From NCBI GenBank assembly GCA_003194525.1, contig NBIV01000239.1, forward strand, positions 1 through 64,000: a stretch of DNA of 64,000 nucleotides, read 5' to 3'. Within the stretch, counting starts at the first letter, position 1. Each line of letters opens with the position of its first letter. This stretch comes from Gracilariopsis chorda. Its lineage: Eukaryota; Rhodophyta; Florideophyceae; Gracilariales; Gracilariaceae. Made by a program: the position numbers and the translations under genes. The notes beneath the pieces are model-generated. The model saw only the letters and a program-made list of their open reading frames with translations, searched no databases and had not been told where the DNA came from. Shown piece by piece: positions 20,690-31,685 of the stretch.

Positions 20690-22430
20690 GACAAAAAGAT
20701 TCGGTTCTGCGACAGCATATCGGTCCGAGTATATCATATCACAGAACCAAATCTCGTGGTATCATCTACTTATAATGAAATTATCGAACTAACCGTGGCG
20801 AATTATAACGAACGTTCTCCAGAGTAAGGTGGGAATGGAGATACAGTTGCTAGCGGGAGCCATGATTTGACCTATGCAAGTCTTAGTATCGAGAGGGTAG
20901 TAAGCATGCTGCGTTGTAGATTGTAGACATCGTCATCGAAGCAGCTATCGCGCTGTATTACTCTGATGCAGCGTATCACCTAGAGCGCGGTGGTAAAGCA
21001 ACGACGGAAAGAAGTCTTATACGACTTGTGAAGGAAGGGTCATTTTCAGGTGCAGATGTTTTATGTGGGGAGGTTTCTGATATTCTGGCTCTTGTGGATT
21101 CAATTGCGCGCTAGCGGAGGCACTTCTACTCTCTTCTTTACTTCAGGTATGTTCAGTTTCCAAAGAAAGGATTCCAAACGCTTATTAATGCAGACTTGAG
21201 GTGCTTACGGCACAGCAGGTACGCCAATTCCTGCCCATCCAACATGATCATGTATTTGAAGAACATTACATCGAATTGGACAGTATATTTGAACATGAAC
21301 CACTCGCTTGACTTCATGCTCACTATCAAGGAGCATGTCCAGAAAGGACGTGAAGCGATAAAAGAAGCGATGAGAAAAAGGTTCTCCGATTGGAAGAAAA
21401 AAGATCGTCAAAAATCGAAGAGCTGTTGGTATTCTCTATACCAAAAGTGGTTTCCTGGATACTACTAAGTATGAAGAGTAGAATGGATAGGTGACGGAAT
21501 AGTTAAGGGAAATTCTGGCGTTGTAGTACAGACTGTCATTTTCCCGGGGTTCTCCACAACTGCTCCCGTCCAGCAACCCACCCATTCTGAACATAATGTA
21601 CATATCCAAGTTCTTCTGACAGCAGACCTGGCGCTAACCTCGAACACACCATCTGTAGTTCACCCATTAGTTAAGCCCGAAATAGCGGGCTTCATGCGCA
21701 CGCAGAACCAAACAAACATCCCTTGCTCTGGAGATATGGACAGGTCAGGTAATGGCTTACGAATTGACGTCGGTGATGTCAAAATCATGAAAGGGATGGA
21801 CATCACCGACGTCTGTAGTACCTCCATTAACAATTTGTCCAGTACTGGCTCGGCTTTTTGAAAAACAGGATATTTTGTACCCGAAGCCTGACTTGCAGTT
21901 TAGCTCTGTAGTGCTGGAGAATGTTAATTGCGCTCTTCCCAACCACGACAAGGACGAAGGTGCTATGGAGGGACTTCTTGACGGGTACCCCGGTGGAGAT
22001 GGCACCTTTGACAAGACTACTAAACTAATTGATACATTTTTGTTCCTTAATGATGACAAACACATACCCATTGCTCTCGACCGTATGCCCCACTGACGAG
22101 GAAAACATTGGCGGTCATTTCTCTGAGAATATACAATGCGAGAACGGCAATGAAAGCGGTATGGACAACGACAAAGCAAATGGCACCATCGAAGCAAAGG
22201 GCAGTGATGAAGAGTATTTCGTGGATGATTAATTTAAGGCGACTTTCATCGCGTACTTTGGAAGCCTACTAGTGAGTGAACCGGCTCAGGGAGTGATAAG
22301 GGAAGTCAAATTTATTTCTGAATCAATGGGATACAGCCTGAAGTGCCGGAACTCCATATTTCTAGGGCAGAAGGAAGTGGAACGGAACAGTGAGACGGTT
22401 CAAGATAAGCGGGTTCTCAAAAAGTGTATA
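20690..22430 (+). other. Decayed MULE interior
   Basis: Short plus-strand coding-like remnants remain at 21196-21468 (basic, Lys-rich C terminus), 21875-22096 and 22029-22232 (acidic, ends EEYFVDD), none with a recognised domain. A perfect 15-bp inverted repeat lies at 21766-21813. Nothing else supportable. Confidence 0.3.
21766..21813. repeat. Perfect 15-bp palindrome
   Basis: GACGTCGGTGATGTC (21766-21780) and its exact reverse complement (21799-21813) are separated by 18 nt. Confidence 0.85.
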
Positions 22431-23434
22431 CTTGAGTAAAGAAGGAAAGACGAAAGGGAGACTTGTGGGTTTTCATTGAAAATTAAGACCCTTACCATGA
22501 GGACAGAGACAAACGAAAGTCATATGTTGGAGATTTTCGGGAGGCTACACATAATCATCCTCCATCATCACCTGGTGCTGGAATTAGGCATCTGACTACG
22601 AAGATGCGGAGTAAAGCTATATAAATTACAAATAAGCAGCAATTCAGTCTCCCAGATACAGTCAAATACCTTCAAGATAAGTATCAAATAACCATAAACC
22701 CAAGTTCAATTCGAAACATGCTTGGGTACAACCATGGGATAGGTAATTCAAAAGCTTTGGAATGTACCAAACGTTTTAAGAAGCCCGTGACATTGCATGA
22801 AGAATACGTCGAGAACAGGTACTTTGTCTCTCATGATGAAGGGGAAATAATGATATCGGCTGGGTGGGTTCTTGCTGAATGGATTAACTACTACAAAATC
22901 TTCGGAGTTGTGCTTTTGTCGGTAGATTGTAAAGCAGTTGCAAATCGCTACGGTCTACCACTTATGACCATTAATGGAAGAGATAACGACTGGTTTGTTC
23001 TTACGTTCTCTATGGGACTTATTGGCGGCGAGTCTGAAGCAGATTTCGTACATGTACTATCCCAGTGTAAGTCTATGATTCCGATTTTGCCAGCTTTGAT
23101 ATCCATGGAGATGAGCGCAGCCTGTATAGCCGCAACCGAAAAAGTTTTTGACAGATATTTTATAATGCTCGATGAAGGGCATCTTAATAACAGTCATATT
23201 AAGAACGTAACCGCGTGGTCTTCTCATATCGGGCAAAGCAACTGGTGCTACAAAATGTCTAAAGATCTCTTTGATCTTCGCAGAACAAAGACTTTCGCAA
23301 TATTCACGAACCATTGGCATCATATCATGGAGACGTACGTCAAGCCTTTCGCAGATAAACTGCCGGTGTGGTTGACGTATTTGTACGTGCACTGACCGCA
23401 ATTACTGGTTGCATGCTTCCGAATCATTGCCATC

Positions 23435-23753
23435 TGTGGTAACGTCACGGTACGTGCGGTACCATCGGCGTAGATATTTTCTACGCCGCCGCCCAACAGT
23501 GGAAAACCTCTCGAGAGAGAGGCCGTTGGCGTTTAATCTCCGCAGCGCGCCAGTTTGCTTCAGGCTTTAGTTTTATACCTCGACCGCCGGCCCCTCGATG
23601 CCTCCCGTCCCCCGGGGCATCGAACTCACCCGATCACCCACAACCCGCTGACTCACCGAGCCTTTCGTAAATTTCACACAACCACCGCCGTTTTCCTTCG
23701 TCTCGCTGAGCCCAAAGTTCAAACGCGCACCCGTCCAACCCCGGGCGACCACA
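23435..23753 (+). repeat. 5' LTR of Ty3 element 1
   Basis: 319 bp, TGTGGTAACG to CGACCACA. It contains TTTTATACC near its middle (about 23571), a TATA-like site. Pairs with 28608-28925. Confidence 0.9.
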
Positions 23754-23836
23754 GTGATCACTACTCACACCCGAGCGGTTGAAATAAGCAAGAACTGTAA
23801 GGACATTCGAAACCGTCGAAGCGCTCAAAGGTCACA

Positions 23837-24193
23837 ATGGAAGACACGTCGTCATCCTCGACATCGATGTGCACAAGCCGAGGCATCACTGGAACGGCCA
23901 AAGTGGACAAAGTCAGCATGGCTACACCGCAGTTCTTCCTCGCCCGTCTCGAAGCTGAGTCTATCAGCATATTCTTGCGCCCATATGATGCGTACTGCCG
24001 CAAGCTCAAGTCGCATGCAGCACAGCTGGTTCAAGAAGCCCCCATGAGCCTTGAGCCCATCCGCCCCGTGGGTCTCGTCTACTGTGTAGACGCCGAGCAA
24101 CTCGAGTCCGCCGTGGACCTCGGGATGATCGACGACTGCGTGGACGTCAAAGACCTTTTGGACAACAAGCTACGCGCCTTCCTTGACAAAGGA
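23837..24193 (+). pseudogene. Gag N-terminal part, Ty3 element 1
   Basis: ATG at 23837 in a good context (CACAATGG) opens a 119-codon stretch with a Ser/Thr-rich start, then a helical segment (QFFLARLEAESISIFLRPYD). Near 24185 the frame must shift by one base to continue into the next segment. No zinc knuckle lies in this half. Confidence 0.6.
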
Positions 24194-25751
24194 GGCCGTC
24201 GACTCGGCAACTGTCGTGACCGAGTCGGACCTAAGCGCCATGGTTCTCAAACATGTGCGCATCAACATGAGTGTCAAGTCCGCTACTGGTCGAATGAAGT
24301 TGCTCTTCATCGCCTACAAGTCGCTACTGCGTCACCACGGAATGGCGTGGGTTGCCGAAAAGAACCAAAAAGCAGCCGTGCGTCATGTCCTGTCGGTCGT
24401 CAAGCCGGCACAACTCAAGAACAGACTTGAGCAATACATCTCGTTCTCGAAGAGACATCTGAAGGAGGACTTAAGGGCTTTCCTCAAGCATGCCCTGGAC
24501 CTGCCAGACGCCTTCGAGAAACTCGACAACGGGAATCCCTGTGGCCGTCAGTCCGAATCGGGCGGCGGCAGCACAAAAACCGGCTCAAAGACAAAGCAGG
24601 AGAACAAGCCCGCAGAAAAGACCTCAAAGGACCGTGGAAACAAGAGTCCCCCACCATCGCCATGTCCGATGAAGGCCTGTGAGGGCAAGAACCGAATGCA
24701 TTGGGTTGAACACTGCGAGCATGCATCCGCACAAGAGAAGAAATACTTCAAAGACAAACTGGCCGTAGCCAGGGCACGCGATGGTCCGGCACGGTCGACA
24801 AGAAGTCAAGTCTCCTCGGGCAGTAACGCAGCCTCATCCGCATCCAAGAGCGTCGGTCGCCTTCGCCAAGACAAGGCAAAGACTAACATGGGCGACGAAT
24901 CACCGTCGTGCATCATGACCGTATCGGACACCAAGGTCAGCCTTGACGTAACCGGCCGTTGCGACGACAGCAGTGACGAGAACATTCCGTCGACAACCTT
25001 GGCCGAACGGGCGGTCCTCAAAGGCATCGGGAAGATCGAGGTCATCGAAACTGTCCGCATCGAAGTCCCCTTGACCAAGAAAAACGAGAAACCGAGACTG
25101 TACACGTTCTCACGAGCGTGGTGCGTGCCCGCAACGGTCTTGCACCTCAACTCCGCTCGCCTCGCCCTCAAGAGTATACGCTTTCTTGTCGCGGACGACG
25201 CAGCGGCCTGTGAGGACTTGCCGATGGGCCGTCCGGTCTTACTCCACCTCAGTGCGGACACACGCACCCTGCTCGAGGACCGCTTGGCGACACTCGACGG
25301 GACTGACTGCAGCCCCGAATCTCTCCCAGCGATGAACAGTGGACGCGTCAGCCGCATTATGGTCGCACGACTCAACGGAGTCAGCAACGACCAAGAGGAC
25401 GGCCTGCCCGCGGTCAACCCAGACCGCCCAGAGGTCATGTACTTCCGTGCACGCGGGGAGGAAGATCCGTTACCGGACCCATTCGTTCTGTATCCCATCG
25501 ACTCGGCCCAGCATGAGGACATCAAGGCCGCCGTGAACGACTTACAAAAAGCCGCCTTCGAAAATGGCCTTGTGGAGGAAAAGCGTCCACGCCTCGCCAA
25601 ACTGTTGGCAGGCCATGTGGGCATCTTCCGCATTTCATTCTCATCAGGACCGCCCGCGCGCCTCGCGCTGCTAAAGATTGAGCTCACCCCGACGCCAAGC
25701 CCGTTAAGATCCGTCTTCGGAAGTACTCCAAGGAGCAAAGAGACTTCCTAG
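24183..25751 (+). pseudogene. Gag C-terminal part and aspartic protease, Ty3 element 1
   Basis: 522 open codons. The first 140 complete the Gag helical domain. A Lys/Ser-rich hinge and a CCHC-like knuckle (CPMKACEGKNRMHWVEHC) follow. Residues about 255-380 form a retropepsin-like domain in which the usual Asp-Thr-Gly is replaced by a DVTGRCDDSSDEN sequence. The end of this frame runs into noise past about 25690; the RT N terminus continues in the next frame. Confidence 0.65.
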
Positions 25752-26170
25752 CCACGTTCGTCAAGGATCTCGTCCGTCACGGCCATGCATATCCGAACCC
25801 GACATCGAAGTGGGCTTGCGCACCCCTTCTCGTGCTCAAACCGGGCGCACAGTTCAGGTTCACGTCCAATATTCGGCCGGTGAATTTATACACCATCAAG
25901 CACCACTACCCGACGCCGAACCTCAAACAAGAGCTGACCAAAGTGGACCGGTCGAAGTACTTCGCAAACTTCGACTTCTCACACAGCTACTGGCAGCTGG
26001 AAACGGCCAAAGAGTCCCAAGAGAGTCAGTCGTTCATAACGCCGGATGGGATCTTCACTCCGACGCGTGTCCTACACGGAACGACGAACGCCGTCACCCA
26101 CCTGCAGTCATGGATCGCTGGCATCATCCTCGACGACTTGGAGCCATACAGTCTGTTTTTGGCTCGATGA
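25690..26170 (+). pseudogene. Reverse transcriptase fingers/palm part 1, Ty3 element 1
   Basis: The frame takes over from the protease segment after a one-base shift near 25690. It shows the basic KIRLRKYSKEQ entry to RT, the template-grip stretch FRFTSNIRPVN and the first catalytic Asp in FDFSHSYWQL. It ends at a TGA just where the next frame supplies WLDDIL. Confidence 0.7.
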
Positions 26171-26926
26171 CATACTCCGGCATGCGCCCATAGTCGACGA
26201 ACCTCTCAAGTCTATCGAGTCGTTCTTCGACCTCTGCGTGGAGTACAACCTCAAACTGCACCCCGGCAGGTGCACGCTCTTCGCCACAGAAATCCGTTGG
26301 TGCGGTCGCCTTGTGTCCTCTGAAAGCATTCGCTACGATCTGCGACGACTGGAAGGCCTGCTTACGATGGAGCCACCGACCTTCGGGGCGCAACTTCAAC
26401 AGTTCGTCTGTGCCCTGCAGTGGGTCAAGCAGGGCATTCCGAACTTCACCGACCTCGTGACTCCGCTGCACGAGTTCACGGAACGTGTCTACGACCATGT
26501 GGACAAGCGCACCAAGCACGCAGTCAGCAGAGTCAGTCTCTTCAATCTGGGCTGGGGTCAGACCGAACTGGACGCCTTCGAAGCCTGTAAGCACGCCCTT
26601 GACCATCAGGTCACAATCGCACATCGCAATGTCAACCAACGCTTGTGCGTGTACACCGATGCGCCCGACACGGCCTGGCCCTGGATTGTTACACAAGTCC
26701 CACTCCTCGATGTCCACAAGGCCCACGCCGAGCAGCGCCACTCGCTGCTCGCATTCCTCTCCAATCGCTTCAACGCGACTCAAATTGGCTGGTTAGTCTT
26801 TGAGAAAGAAGCCTACGCTGTGTTGATCACTTTGGACCGTATGCACTGGATCGTTGCCACTCCCGAAAGCTTCGATCTTTACACGGACCATAACAACCTC
26901 ATCTTTCTCTTGACCCTCTGTCCTTC
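26160..26926 (+). pseudogene. Reverse transcriptase active site, connection and RNase H part, Ty3 element 1
   Basis: After another one-base shift near 26160 the frame reads WLDDIL (in place of YLDD), a thumb with IRWCGRLVS, and RNase H with its first Asp in CVYTDAPD, a Glu-Lys-Glu stretch (LVFEKEAYAV) and DLYTDHNNL. It stays open to 27059, but from about 26927 the homology moves to the overlapping frame. Confidence 0.7.
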
Positions 26927-28597
26927 GTGCCTGACTTATCAGCCATCTCCATGCGCAAAGTCCTACGATGGGCCGTGCATCTCAGCATGTACCACTACAC
27001 ATACGTCCACATCAAAGGTGACGAAAACGTCTGGGCCGACCTCTTGTCCCGCTGGATGACTCAGCCAAACACTGTACGTCAAATCGTGCACTTGTCTGAG
27101 CTCCCATCGTCGTACGCCGCGAACTTTCAGTGGCCGTCCCGGTCTGTCATCACCAAGGCCCAGCAGGACCTTGCCTCCACTTGTCCTGAAGGCCTTAAAC
27201 TCTCCGACCATGTCTGGACTTACAAACATACCGATGCTGTTTGGATCCCCAACGAAGCTGCTGATCTACAGCTCCGTCTGTGTATCATCGGCCACACTGG
27301 TCCTTCTGGTCATCGTGGACGTGACGCCACGGAAGCGTTACTGTCTGAGTCCTTTCACTGGTCAACCCTGCAAGTGGACGTCCACACCTTCGTCCGTGCC
27401 TGCATCCACTGTCTATCGACAGGTATAGGGGAGAGGATACCACGTCCGTTCGGTCCGGCCGTCCATGGAACCAAGCCCAATGATCTCTTTCAGTTCGACT
27501 ACATCGAAATTGGACTTGGTAAGACTGGGGACAAGTACGTCCTCATGCTACGCGACGACCATTCGGACTACAAGTGGTTCTTCGCCTACGAAAACACCAA
27601 CGCCGAAAACGCAGCTTCGGCGATCATCTACTGGGGCCCCGCCTTCGGTGTCCCCAATGGCCTGATGTCAGATGGTCCCGCACACTTCAAGAACGAATTC
27701 GTCCGTCTGGTCTGCAGGGGCCTCAAGGTGACGCACCATTTCACCCTGCCCTACTGCCCCTGGAGCAACGGGGCAGTTGAGCGACTCGGAAAGGAGTTAG
27801 TCCGCGTGGCCCGAGGGGCCCTGTCGGAACTGAAAGTGCGGACCAAGGAATGGCCCGACCTCCTTCTGATCTTTGCTTCGGTCTTGAACAATTCCCCGTC
27901 TCCCTCGCGCGGGAATGTTTGTCCGATCACGGCCTTTATGGGACGCAAAGCGACACCACCGATCAAGACCTTCCTCCGCTCCTGTACTGCCAAGTCAGTC
28001 ACTTTTACCGACGCGCAGATGGAGCGCAAGTTAAATTTTGAAGACCTCATCAACCTCTCCGCTGAGCTTCACCCGCTCGTACAGTCCAGTCTGGTCAAAA
28101 GTCGCGAGCAATCTCGAGCGTCTGCCTCACGAGGCAAGCTCCCTAACTTCGAACAGGGAGATTTCGTCCTCGTTGCAAGTGAGGAATACGGCGCCAGCGA
28201 TAAGCTACTGCTTCGCTGGCGTGGTTACCGTCGGGTCATCAAGGCACTCAACGACTTCGTGTACCAAGTCAAAGACTTGCGCACAGGCCATCTGGACGAG
28301 ATACACGCGACGCGCCTCAAGGTCTACCCCTACGAAGCGGTAGACGAACGCGTGATCATGGATCACGTGTTGCAATCAGAGCTGGGCGTGCCCGTTGCCC
28401 GGCTCATGGATCTACAAGACGGCCCTGAGGGAATTCAAGTCATTGTTCAATGGAAGGGCCTGGAAAAGTCTGAGGACACCGTCGAGCCTCTCCTCAATGT
28501 CTTTGAAGACGTCCCTTCCATGTTCAAGCGCTTGCTGCAGCGCAAGAACATGCCGGCCAACCTGCTTGCGAAAGCCCGAGCCGCTCTTCGTCTTTGA
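26927..28597 (+). pseudogene. RNase H end, integrase and chromodomain, Ty3 element 1
   Basis: 556 open codons starting with the RNase H terminal Asp (VWADLLSRW). The integrase zinc domain follows (HTG...HRGRD...C-x2-C, HHCC), then the catalytic triad: Asp in LFQFDYIEIG, Asp in LMSDGPAHF and Glu in WSNGAVERLGKEL. A GPY/F-like module (LLLRWRGYRRVIKAL) and a chromodomain (QVIVQWKGLEKSEDTVEPL) end the protein just before the polypurine tract. Chromodomains are known to steer chromovirus integration to particular chromatin. The segment itself is undamaged; the break is the shift at its start. Confidence 0.8.
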
Positions 28598-28607
28598 AAG
28601 AGGGGAG
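28598..28607 (+). promoter_or_regulatory. Polypurine tract of Ty3 element 1
   Basis: AAGAGGGGAG directly follows the pol stop codon (28595-28597) and directly precedes the 3' LTR. Confidence 0.8.
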
Positions 28608-28925
28608 TGTGGTACCGTCACTACGTGCGGTACCATCGGCGTAGATATTTTCTACGCCGCTGCCCAACAGTGAACATCCTCTCGAGAGAGAGGTCGTGGG
28701 CGTTTAATCTCCGCCGCGCACCAGTTTGCTTTAGGCTTTAGTTTTATACCTCGACAGCCGGCCCCTCGATGTCTCCCGTCCCTTGGGGCATCAAACTCAC
28801 CCGATCACCCACAACAGGCCGACTAACCGAGCCTTTCGTAAATTTCACACAAACACCGCCGTTTTCCTTTCGTCTCGCTGAGCCCAAAGTCCAAACGCGC
28901 ACTCGTCCAACCCCGGGCGACCACA
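28608..28925 (+). repeat. 3' LTR of Ty3 element 1
   Basis: 318 bp, TGTGGTACCG to CGACCACA. Pairs with 23435-23753. CCATC follows immediately. Confidence 0.9.
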
Positions 28926-29302
28926 CCATCCCTAGGCAATATCTATTTCAAGGTACAGGATACCCAGAGTTCTCGAATGCGGCATACCGCGCTTACCTGT
29001 TATCCAAGAAAGTGCGCTTCAGTGACATCCCAAATCAAATGCGATTAATGACTCGTAAACGAGCACAGGATCGCAGGGAGGCCCAATTACGGTCCATGAC
29101 TCCTCAGAGTCCCAAGTTCCGTTCTATTAGGGACTTTGTGTTGCCTCTTTCTCCAAATATTCCGGATGCGCTTATTTCAGAAAATACCAGTTATTCACTG
29201 AAAAAGTTCATGAAGATCAGTATTGAGCGGTCAAGGAATTATGCTCTTCGGCGTGCATATGTAACCTATCTCGAAGCAGCTCATGGGTCAGAGGTGCATT
29301 AG

Positions 29303-31154
29303 CAGGATGGGAAAAGAGTTGGCGATATCGCATAATTTGAGAGCATATGAAGCTTCCATTTTACCCGGAAGTTTGAAGCTTCTAAGGCCCCCGCCTCACC
29401 AGTAGTCCCACCAGAAATCCCACCACGGGAACATCTGAAGGTTCTTTTCGCTCACAAAGAAATAGAGAGCGGCAACAGCGGAGAGAGCGAGCTAATGGCA
29501 GGGTGCGATCGTGACAAAACCGAATCCAGGAGATTTCCTTGTTGAAATATTTTCAAGTGTGCATTTGCCTCTAACGACTGTCCTCCAGCATTCTGTTTTG
29601 AAAGAGATATTGGAAAACCATATTGAAATGGAATCGTTCTTCGACAGGTATTGGAGTTTCACTCCTGACATGTATACTTTCGAATATGTTTGCAATGCTC
29701 GCAAAATTTGTGGCGTTAATAGCATGGTTTCCATGAGCAGAGAAATGGAATCAATTTCAACAAGCGCAGGAAAAACTGCTTCGGATTTTGACATTGTTCT
29801 TGACAATACCACTGAAAACGGAGTAAGAAAGCATTTCAAATGGTCGAATAATCACGCTATATTTAATCAGTTCATAGGTTGTTAGAAATTATAGGTCCTG
29901 TGGCGGTTGGGAACTTTTCGAAGCTCTTGAAAGAGTTGCGACGCCGGGTAAACAGAAGATCAATCGTCACAACCAACATGTTTCATGAGCTTAATAGTGT
30001 CCTTGTAGCATTTGGAATGCATTGGTATCGGTATGCCGGATCGTGAGCTGAGTCGAGGACGACATTCATAGTATGGTGCTACAGTACATGGCTGTCCAGC
30101 AACGAATATGAATGTAACCTCTTTACGGAGGAATGTGAACCATGGATGGTAATCTGGCACTGCACTGCTGTGCATGGTACTGTAGTGGGCCGCGACTAAT
30201 TAGTTAATTAATTTCTTATATTTTATTATAATAGTTAGTGGAGAGCCACATATTTAGACACTACTGTAAGACTATTGAATGGCTTCGCAGCCTAGTAAAC
30301 GGCGACCTGCCCAGGTGAGGGAGGCGAATGCCGACCAACACCCTCAGCTCTTGACCCTTTGGTCAGACCGTCAGGAATCGTAAGTCGTTTACGACACAGG
30401 GGCACGTATAGCATCTGTAATTAATTGTTTCTGAGCTACAGCTCTTTGTTCCGAAGATATCCTCACGTGTTTTACAGCTGACTGTTCTGGTTTTGCTCTT
30501 TTGTTTATGGATATTGTTGTGTTTGCCACAGGACCGTCTGATACTCTTATCTTTTGGCTACGATGAGTCTCCGCTTTCGGATACGCTGTGCACACACGTG
30601 ACATTCGTACTGCTGGTGCTCCCACCTTGGCACTGATCTTCTAGCCCCGTTGCCCGCAAGGCAACACCCACATTCGTGGTTCATTTGTGGCTTTCTACCC
30701 CACTACCGAGGTATTTACAGGCATTAGTGGAATACCACAGCCTTAATGCAGTATCCCAGGCAAAAGGAAAAAATCCCCGTTAGAGATGCAGATGGGTATA
30801 CTGCGATGAATTCTTTGCTCCGTTCACACCATGCAAAGGCAACGCTGACAAACACAAAAACGAATTCACTGAAAAATTACATGCAAAGAAACGAAAACTA
30901 GTTGAAAAGCTTGATCATAGCAACGGATTTGAAAAGAGAATTAGAAAAGTTCCAAAGTCTCCACAAGAGTCCAATACAAGTTTTAGACTTAAGCAGACAA
31001 GAGAAAAAGTCGCAAAATCTCTTAATAAGGCTGTCAAAATCATTGAAAGCGTTCATTGTAAGTGAATGTTTTTTCATATTTCAGCAACAAATAGATGTAC
31101 TTTACTTACAATAAGAGATTATAAAGGCGTCAACCAAAACGAAGCAGCTGATAC
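29303..31154. other. MULE interior, decayed
   Basis: No gene supported. A 124-codon open stretch (about 29511-29885, GTG at its start) has no recognised domain. A short ATG frame at 30280 (MASQPSKRRPAQ onward) stops after about 34 codons. Confidence 0.3.
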
Positions 31155-31324
31155 ATGTCTCGAGTGTCTAGTATAAAAGACATTAGCCCGGACGCTAAAC
31201 AATTAAAGGCAGCGATGAAGATAATTGAGAGCTATCTCTTCTCTTGGACCGCCGACGATCATGTGATCCCCGAGATCTGTCACGCTCACACTGAAATGGG
31301 GCGAGTGCCCAATCGTGACGTTGT

Positions 31325-31564
31325 CGAGCATTCTTGTTGCCTCATCACCGACATAAGCGATGACATGGACGGGGGCTATTGGGTGAGAAGGCTTCAATGT
31401 GTGAGCCTACAAGTGCGATAGGGCGAGGGGCCGAATACGAAGGAGCTAATGGCAGAGAGAAGATCGGCCCTGAGGGGGTCATCGTGGCGGGTATAATGTT
31501 TGAGCCTACGCTTCTGATTGGTAGCCAGTTTTACTTCGGCGACGTCGTGTCGATTGGGCACTTG
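31325..31564 (-). repeat. Right inverted repeat of the MULE
   Basis: Reverse complement of 18064-18304 with scattered differences. It ends about 120 bp from the stop codon of the PWWP gene. Confidence 0.7.
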
Positions 31565-31685
31565 CCTCTTGCTACTGTCCATTCTTTGATGTGGAAGGGC
31601 ATTAGCAATGCACAAAAACGAGCAATTTGCCTCGACAAATCAAGTGCCCAAACTTTACACAAACAACCAAAAAAAACAGAAATGA

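Larger units (their letters stand above)
23435..28925 (+). mobile_element. Ty3/gypsy retrotransposon with chromodomain
   Basis: A complete LTR element: 5' LTR 23435-23753, internal region, polypurine tract 28598-28607, 3' LTR 28608-28925. It is flanked by the perfect 5-bp duplication CCATC (23430-23434 and 28926-28930). LTRs begin TGTGG and end CCACA. They differ at roughly one base in fifteen to twenty by eye, so the insertion is not recent. Gag-pol is broken by about four single-base frameshifts. The RT active site reads WLDD, and the C terminus is a chromodomain, features I associate with a Ty3 lineage common in oomycetes and relatives. Confidence 0.9.
22432..29302 (+). pseudogene. MULE transposase, split by a Ty3 insertion
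   Basis: Before the insertion, the frame shows an N-terminal zinc-finger-like segment ending ATHNHPPSS (the His-x-His typical of FLYWCH/WRKY-GCM1 fingers). The MULE catalytic domain follows at 22718-23395: first Asp in LLSVDCKAVANRYGLPLM, the next conserved block TFSMGLIGGESEADF, then a helical His-rich section. Stops in frame are TGA near 22437, TAA near 22491, TAA at 22622 and TGA at 23393. After removing 23435-28925 plus one 5-bp duplication, the same frame continues into 28931-29302 (PRQYLFQGTGYPEF onward) to a TAG. No frameshift was found, only nonsense changes. Confidence 0.6.
18064..31564 (+). mobile_element. Decayed Mutator-like element carrying ULP1, with nested insertions
   Basis: Two inverted copies of a sequence of about 240 bp (18064-18304 and 31325-31564, roughly 85% identical by eye) flank 13 kb. 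The interior encodes an ULP1-type cysteine protease remnant and a MULE transposase remnant, both on the plus strand. That combination is known from plant and protist MULEs. The interior is interrupted by a Ty3 element (23435-28925) and a probable solo LTR (18740-19375), so the original element was roughly 7.4 kb. Outer ends and target duplication could not be set, and the TIRs might extend further. Confidence 0.55.

Noticed and set aside
24806-25738. 310-codon minus-strand frame across the Ty3 protease
   Set aside because: Antisense shadow of the protease frame, no recognisable motif.
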